Below are positions 6,910-10,841 of a stretch of DNA of 10,841 nt, piece by piece. The stretch is from Desulfuromonadaceae bacterium (GTDB taxonomy: Bacteria > Desulfobacterota > Desulfuromonadia > Desulfuromonadales > SZUA-540). The notes beneath the pieces are model-generated. The model ran no database searches. It was not told where the DNA came from and worked only from the letters and a program-made list of their open reading frames with translations. Location of the stretch: contig QKGY01000168.1 in NCBI GenBank assembly GCA_003250235.1, positions 1 through 10,841 on the forward strand, read 5' to 3'. The translations under genes were made by a program, and so were the position numbers. How positions within the stretch are numbered: the first letter of the stretch is position 1; each line of letters opens with the position of its first letter.

Positions 6910-6936
6910 GGCGGCGGATTTTTCTGCCGCCTTTTT
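6910..6936 (+). terminator. Intrinsic terminator after the zinc-ribbon gene
   Basis: GGCGGCGGA at 6910-6918 pairs with TCTGCCGCC at 6923-6931 (nine pairs, one of them G-U) around a TTTT loop and is followed by TTTTT at 6932-6936. It lies 21 bases after the stop codon and should insulate ftsH from upstream transcription. Confidence 0.88.
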
Positions 6937-6994
6937 GCTGCGTAGCGATTCCGTCTCACCTTCCTTCATCCGTATTGCATCCTGAGGATAACCC

Positions 6995-8902
6995 ATGCCG
7001 AAAACCATCTGGCGACAAATGTTCATCCTCATGTTCCTGGTTTTTGCCTTCAACGCGTACCTGATCTATTTTGCTCCCCCGGAACAGGAGCGAACGGCCA
7101 ACATCAGCTATAGCCGTTTCAAATCCGAGATTTCATCAGACAACATCAAACAGGTCACCTTCCAGGGGACGGCTATCCGGGGGGAATTCAAGAAACCCAT
7201 CGATCTCCCGGTGACGGAAGGGAAACCTTCGGAAACCCAGAGTTACAGCCGGTTCTCGACGACGCTTACGCCGTTTCAGGACCCGACTCTGCTCACGGAC
7301 CTGGAGGATGCTAAGACAGAGGTTGTCGTCCTGCCTGAGAAAGAACCCTCGGTCTGGAGCCAGGTTCTTATGTACCTGTTGCCCTGGATTTTCATTATTG
7401 GCATCTGGTGGTTCATCATCAAAGGAGTGCGGGGGCGCGGTGGTATGGGGGGAAACCTCATGGGCAACTTCTCCAAGTCCGGCGCGAAGCTCTACTCGCA
7501 GGAGCAGTCCAAGGTAACCTTTGAGGATGTTGCCGGACTCGACGAGGCCAAGCAGGAGCTTATGGAGATTGTCGATTTCCTGCGCGACCCCAGAAAATTT
7601 GCCCGTCTCGGCGGCAAGGTGCCGCGGGGGGTTCTGCTCGTAGGCCCACCGGGGACCGGAAAGACCCTGATGGCCCGTGCGGTAGCTGGAGAAGCTGGTG
7701 TGCCTTTCTTTTCGATTTCAGCTTCCCAGTTCATCGAGATGTTTGTCGGGGTTGGTGCGAGCCGGGTGCGGGATCTGTTTACCAATGCCAAAAAAAATGC
7801 GCCGAGTATCATTTTTATTGATGAACTCGATGCCGTGGGCCGCGCCCGGGGGGCAGGGCTGGGGGGTGGCAACGACGAGAGGGAGCAGACGCTGAACCAG
7901 CTTCTGGCCGAACTGGACGGTTTTGAATCGCATGAAGAAGTGATTGTCATGTCGGCCACCAATCGGCCGGATGTCCTCGATGCCGCGTTGCTGAGGCCCG
8001 GGCGTTTTGACCGACAGGTTGTGGTGGAGCGTCCGGACTGGCGGGCGAGAGAGGCGATCCTTCGTGTGCACACCCGCAATGTCCCTCTGGACAAGGATGT
8101 GGACCTGCAGATCATTGCCCGAGGGACCCCCGGAATGTGCGGGGCGGATCTGGAAAGCCTGGTGAACGAGGCGGCGCTGATTGCGGCACGGGAGAACAAA
8201 GATCAGGTTGCCATGCAACACCTCGAGCGGGCCAAGGACAAAATTCTCATGGGAGCCGAGAGAAAGCTGTTTCTTTCGGAGGAAGAGAAGAAGATCACCG
8301 CCTATCATGAGGCGGGTCATACCATCGTGGCCAAGCTTCTGCCCGGAGCCGACCCGATTCACAAGGTGACGATTATCCCGCGTGGGCGTGCTCTTGGGGT
8401 CACGCAACAACTGCCCGACGACGACAGATATCACTACAACCGCGATTACCTGATGACGCGTCTGGCTGTCAGCCTGGGGGGCCGCGCAGCGGAAAAAGCC
8501 GTCTTCGGGGTCGTTTCGACCGGAGCGCAAAATGATTTGAAACAGGTCACTGACCTGGCGGAAAAAATGGTGTGCCAGTGGGGGATGAGCGACAAGATCG
8601 GCCCGGTTACCTTCAGTCGTGGTGAAGAACAGCCGTTTCTAGGCCGAAAGCTGGCTACCGAAAAGACTTTCAGTGAACAAATGGCCTGGCTGATCGACCA
8701 GGAAATCGAAAAAATCATCAAAACAGCCGAACAGACTGCCGACGACGTTATCGCAAAAAACAGGAACGTTCTGGAGCGGTTGGCCGTGGCGTTGCTGGAG
8801 GAGGAGGTTCTGGAACGAGCCCGGGTGGATGCCCTGCTTCAGGAAGCTGTTTCCTCAGCGGCTTCCGTCACCTTGTACGTGGATGAACTGGGGGATAGAT
8901 AA
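6995..8902 (+). CDS. ftsH: ATP-dependent zinc metalloprotease FtsH
   Basis: This 635-residue membrane-bound AAA+ protease extracts and degrades misfolded membrane proteins and short-lived cytoplasmic regulators. Two membrane segments (about 7-27 and 123-143) flank a periplasmic domain. The AAA+ module shows Walker A GPPGTGKT at 217-224, the pore motif MFVGVGASR from residue 249, Walker B IIFIDELD at 272-279, and the second region of homology SATNRPDVLDAALLRPGRFD at 320-339. The protease domain has HEAGH at 438-442, with H438 and H442 as zinc ligands and E439 catalytic; D514 (STGAQNDLK) is the expected third ligand. Length matches the family. The usual GFSGADL reads GMCGADL (380-386), a mild variant. 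GAGGA at 6984-6988 supports the start. No clear promoter was found in the 58 bases after the preceding terminator. An 18-base gap links it to the next gene. Confidence 0.97.
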   Translation: MPKTIWRQMFILMFLVFAFNAYLIYFAPPEQERTANISYSRFKSEISSDNIKQVTFQGTAIRGEFKKPIDLPVTEGKPSETQSYSRFSTTLTPFQDPTLLTDLEDAKTEVVVLPEKEPSVWSQVLMYLLPWIFIIGIWWFIIKGVRGRGGMGGNLMGNFSKSGAKLYSQEQSKVTFEDVAGLDEAKQELMEIVDFLRDPRKFARLGGKVPRGVLLVGPPGTGKTLMARAVAGEAGVPFFSISASQFIEMFVGVGASRVRDLFTNAKKNAPSIIFIDELDAVGRARGAGLGGGNDEREQTLNQLLAELDGFESHEEVIVMSATNRPDVLDAALLRPGRFDRQVVVERPDWRAREAILRVHTRNVPLDKDVDLQIIARGTPGMCGADLESLVNEAALIAARENKDQVAMQHLERAKDKILMGAERKLFLSEEEKKITAYHEAGHTIVAKLLPGADPIHKVTIIPRGRALGVTQQLPDDDRYHYNRDYLMTRLAVSLGGRAAEKAVFGVVSTGAQNDLKQVTDLAEKMVCQWGMSDKIGPVTFSRGEEQPFLGRKLATEKTFSEQMAWLIDQEIEKIIKTAEQTADDVIAKNRNVLERLAVALLEEEVLERARVDALLQEAVSSAASVTLYVDELGDR

Positions 8903-8920
8903 CCCCCGAGAGGAGGGATT

Positions 8921-9343
8921 ATGGGATTAGGGATACTGGTTTTTTTTGCCGGTGCAGCGGCTGCCGGGTATTACGGGGTCAGAAAGCTTAAAGGCATCGA
9001 GGAGGAAATCCGACGGGAGTCTCGTCCCGTTACACCTAAGCCATCCCCGGTGAAGAGAACTCCTGACGTAAAACCACCGGTGCCGCAATCGAAAAAAGAG
9101 GACGCTATAAAACCCTCTCCGTCTCCGGAGCCATTGCCGGTCAGGGAACGTTCTCTCGAAGATAGGATTCTGGTTGCCATAAAGGAAAAACCCGGGTTGT
9201 TACAAACGGATCTCTATGCCCTGTTTCCTGACCAGGATAAAAAAGCGATGCAGGGGCTGCTGCTGGAAATGACCCGGAACGGGAAAATCACACGCGAAAA
9301 AGAGAAGAGTACCTACAAGGTTTTTGCGGTTCCTGGCAACTGA
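8921..9343 (+). CDS. Membrane-anchored protein with C-terminal winged-helix domain
   Basis: I do not recognise a named family for this 140-residue protein. Residues 2-20 are one hydrophobic segment (GLGILVFFAGAAAAGYYGV) followed by RKLK, so the C-terminus should be cytoplasmic. Residues about 34-76 are a Pro/Lys/Ser-rich flexible linker. Residues 77-136 look like a winged helix: LEDRILVAIKEKP (helix 1), LLQTDLYALFP (helix 2), KKAMQGLLLEMTRNGKI (recognition helix) and TREKEKSTYKVF (wing). The layout suggests a membrane-tethered DNA- or RNA-binding protein, but winged helices also serve protein contacts. A strong AGGAGG at 8911-8916 precedes the ATG. It lies 18 bases after ftsH and shares its terminator, so the two are likely co-transcribed. 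Confidence 0.82.
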   Translation: MGLGILVFFAGAAAAGYYGVRKLKGIEEEIRRESRPVTPKPSPVKRTPDVKPPVPQSKKEDAIKPSPSPEPLPVRERSLEDRILVAIKEKPGLLQTDLYALFPDQDKKAMQGLLLEMTRNGKITREKEKSTYKVFAVPGN

Positions 9344-9372
9344 GTTGCGGTTTATTCTTTCCGGCATTCAAT

Positions 9373-9407
9373 AAAAAAGGCCTGCGGTTGATACCGCAGG
9401 CCTTTTT
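9373..9407. terminator. Bidirectional intrinsic terminator between ftsH operon and eno
   Basis: GGCCTGCGGT at 9379-9388 and ACCGCAGGCC at 9393-9402 form a perfect 10-base stem with a TGAT loop, flanked by AAAAAA at 9373-9378 and TTTTT at 9403-9407. The A and T tracts let it act on both strands, ending the + strand ftsH unit and the - strand eno transcript. Confidence 0.93.
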
Positions 9408-9433
9408 GGTGGTTCGCGAAAAAGAAATCCCGT

Positions 9434-10726
9434 CTATTTTTTACGAAGGTTGTAAAACACCCCTTTGCCGCTGAACAGAGCCACTTCATCAAGTTCGTCC
9501 TCGATGCGCAGCAGCTGGTTGTATTTGCAGATACGGTCAGTTCGGCACAGGGAGCCGGTCTTGATCTGCCCGGCGTTAGTGGCCACAGCCAGATCGGCAA
9601 TGGTGGTGTCTTCGGTTTCCCCGCTGCGGTGGGAAACCACAGCCGTATACCCGGCCCGCTTGGCCATCTCGATGGCTTCCAGGGTCTCGGTCAGGGTGCC
9701 GATCTGGTTGACTTTGATCAGAATGGAGTTGGCGATCCCTTTTTCGATCCCTTCTTTCAGGATGCGGGTGTTGGTGACAAACAGGTCGTCCCCGACGATC
9801 TGGATACGGCTGCCGAGGCGCTCGGTCAGAAGCTTCCATCCATCCCAGTCGTTTTCGGCCATGCCGTCTTCGATGGAGATGATGGGATAGCGGTTGACGA
9901 GATCCTCGTAGAAGTCAATCAATTCAGCGGCGGTCTTGACCGGCTTGGCCTCGTTGGCCAGGGTGTATTTGCCGTCTTTGAACAGTTCGGAGGATGCGAC
10001 ATCAAGAGCCAGCAGGATATCCTCGCCCGCCAGGTAACCGGCTTCCTTGATGGCTTCCATAATGACTTGTAGCGCTTCTTCATTGCTTTTGAGGTCAGGA
10101 GCGAACCCGCCTTCGTCACCGACAGCGGTATTGTAGCCCTTGGCTTTGAGAACTTTTTTGAGGGCATGGAACACTTCGGCACCCATGCGCAGAGCTTCCT
10201 TGAAGGAAGCCGCGCCGGCCGGCATGATCATGAACTCCTGGATATCGACGTTGTTGTCGGCATGGGCGCCGCCATTGATGATGTTCATCATCGGCAGAGG
10301 AAGCTCTTTGGCATTGGCGCCACCGATATACTGATAGAGAGGCAGGCCGGCTTCTTCTGCGGCGGCCTTGGCGCAAGCCATCGAGACGCCCAGAAGGGCA
10401 TTGGCTCCCAGGTTGCTCTTAAAGTCGGTACCGTCCAGCTCAAGGAGCTTGCGGTCTATGCCTGCCTGGTCCGAGGCCTCCCAGCCGATCAGCGCTTCGG
10501 AGATGACTTCATTGACGTTGTCAACAGCCTTGGTCACCCCTTTGCCGAGATACCGGCTTTTGTCGCCATCTCGCAGTTCCAGAGCTTCCCTCTCTCCGGT
10601 GGAGGCGCCGCTGGGCACGGCGGCCCGGCCCATAGCGCCGCTTTCGAGGTACACCTCTACTTCAACCGTCGGGTTGCCGCGGGAATCGAGAATCTCGCGC
10701 GCATAGATATCGATAATTTCACTCAT
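9434..10726 (-). CDS. eno: Enolase (phosphopyruvate hydratase)
   Basis: This 430-residue cytoplasmic enzyme interconverts 2-phosphoglycerate and phosphoenolpyruvate in glycolysis and gluconeogenesis. The N-terminal domain has AREILDSRGNPTVEVEV and the mobile loop PSGASTGEREALELRDGD. MNIINGGAHADNNVDIQEF starts at about 147. E205 (GDEGGF) is the expected general acid and K338 (LIKVNQIGTLTET) the general base. D242, E286 and D313 match the magnesium ligands, all at a constant offset of four from the E. coli numbers I recall. SHRSGETEDTTIADLAV and the SLCRTDR segment close the active site. Length and order are normal. The start at 10726 has AAGGGGG upstream (complement of 10735-10741). The gene is followed by the bidirectional terminator and appears to be monocistronic in this window. 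Confidence 0.98.
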   Translation of the reverse strand: MSEIIDIYAREILDSRGNPTVEVEVYLESGAMGRAAVPSGASTGEREALELRDGDKSRYLGKGVTKAVDNVNEVISEALIGWEASDQAGIDRKLLELDGTDFKSNLGANALLGVSMACAKAAAEEAGLPLYQYIGGANAKELPLPMMNIINGGAHADNNVDIQEFMIMPAGAASFKEALRMGAEVFHALKKVLKAKGYNTAVGDEGGFAPDLKSNEEALQVIMEAIKEAGYLAGEDILLALDVASSELFKDGKYTLANEAKPVKTAAELIDFYEDLVNRYPIISIEDGMAENDWDGWKLLTERLGSRIQIVGDDLFVTNTRILKEGIEKGIANSILIKVNQIGTLTETLEAIEMAKRAGYTAVVSHRSGETEDTTIADLAVATNAGQIKTGSLCRTDRICKYNQLLRIEDELDEVALFSGKGVFYNLRKK

Positions 10727-10762
10727 GATGCTGTCCCCCTTGACATAATTTAATTGGATTAG

Positions 10763-10776
10763 GCCGGTTCTCCGGC
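10763..10776 (-). other. Small GC hairpin in the eno leader
   Basis: GCCGG at 10763-10767 and CCGGC at 10772-10776 form a perfect 5-base stem with a 4-base loop (AGAA in the eno mRNA). It lies between the predicted promoter and the ribosome site. It might stabilise the mRNA; no regulator is implied. Confidence 0.4.
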
Positions 10777-10789
10777 GACAGGGTCTTTA

Positions 10790-10817
10790 TATATAGCATA
10801 AAGGGTTCAAATTGAAA
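10790..10817 (-). promoter_or_regulatory. Putative eno promoter
   Basis: Read on the - strand, TTTCAA (complement of 10812-10817) and TATATA (complement of 10790-10795) are 16 bases apart; the A/T-rich run continues to 10786. The -35 element is imperfect and other registers are possible. It overlaps a TTCAA-A-TTGAA inverted repeat at 10806-10816, which could be an operator or chance. Confidence 0.42.
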
Positions 10818-10841
10818 CCTCCTTTTTCGCCGTGATGCGGG

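Noticed and set aside
7718..8530. Long open frame on the - strand opposite ftsH
   Set aside because: It runs antisense to the conserved AAA+ and protease motifs of ftsH and shows no family features.
10789..10825. Leader peptide before eno: AGGAGG followed by a TTG-started frame of seven codons on the - strand
   Set aside because: It overlaps the predicted eno promoter elements, uses a rare start and lacks a run of regulatory codons or an attenuator stem; likely chance.

Overview
This window looks like chromosomal DNA of a Gram-negative, GC-rich bacterium. Overall protein resemblance suggests a Desulfuromonadales/Geobacterales-type relative (Desulfobacterota, former Deltaproteobacteria). That placement is inferred from the style of AccA, enolase, FtsH and the dnaE-accA order, not from a search. 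A lipoprotein with an RlpA/SPOR architecture fits a cell with an outer membrane. No rRNA, tRNA, insertion sequence, prophage gene or CRISPR array was seen.

Layout. Positions 1-3359 (+ strand) hold the 3' end of dnaE (DNA polymerase III alpha), then accA (acetyl-CoA carboxylase alpha), a PfkB-family sugar or nucleoside kinase, and an RlpA-type lipoprotein with a SPOR domain. A promoter is proposed in front of accA. The next three are closely spaced and probably one operon. Positions 3367-5306 (- strand) hold tgt (queuosine tRNA-guanine transglycosylase), followed 32 bases downstream by an unrecognised helical-repeat protein. This unit converges on rlpA with only 7 bases between the stop codons. 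Positions 5307-5525 are a non-coding divergent gap with a small inverted repeat. Positions 5526-6485 (+) encode a Cas6-family CRISPR RNA endoribonuclease that stands alone. Positions 6526-6936 are a self-contained unit: a good sigma-70-type promoter, a 99-residue zinc-ribbon protein and a strong intrinsic terminator. Positions 6995-9343 (+) are ftsH (membrane AAA+ metalloprotease) plus a small membrane-anchored protein with a C-terminal winged helix. A bidirectional terminator at 9373-9407 separates this from eno (enolase) on the - strand (9434-10726), whose promoter region fills the end of the window.

Most of the content is housekeeping: replication, fatty acid synthesis, cell-wall separation, tRNA modification, membrane protein quality control and glycolysis. 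The accessory element is the solitary Cas6, placed between tgt and the zinc-ribbon/ftsH block with no other cas gene and no array in view. It either processes CRISPR transcripts made elsewhere in the genome or has a role outside CRISPR. The second point of interest is the pairing of FtsH with a membrane-tethered putative DNA-binding protein.
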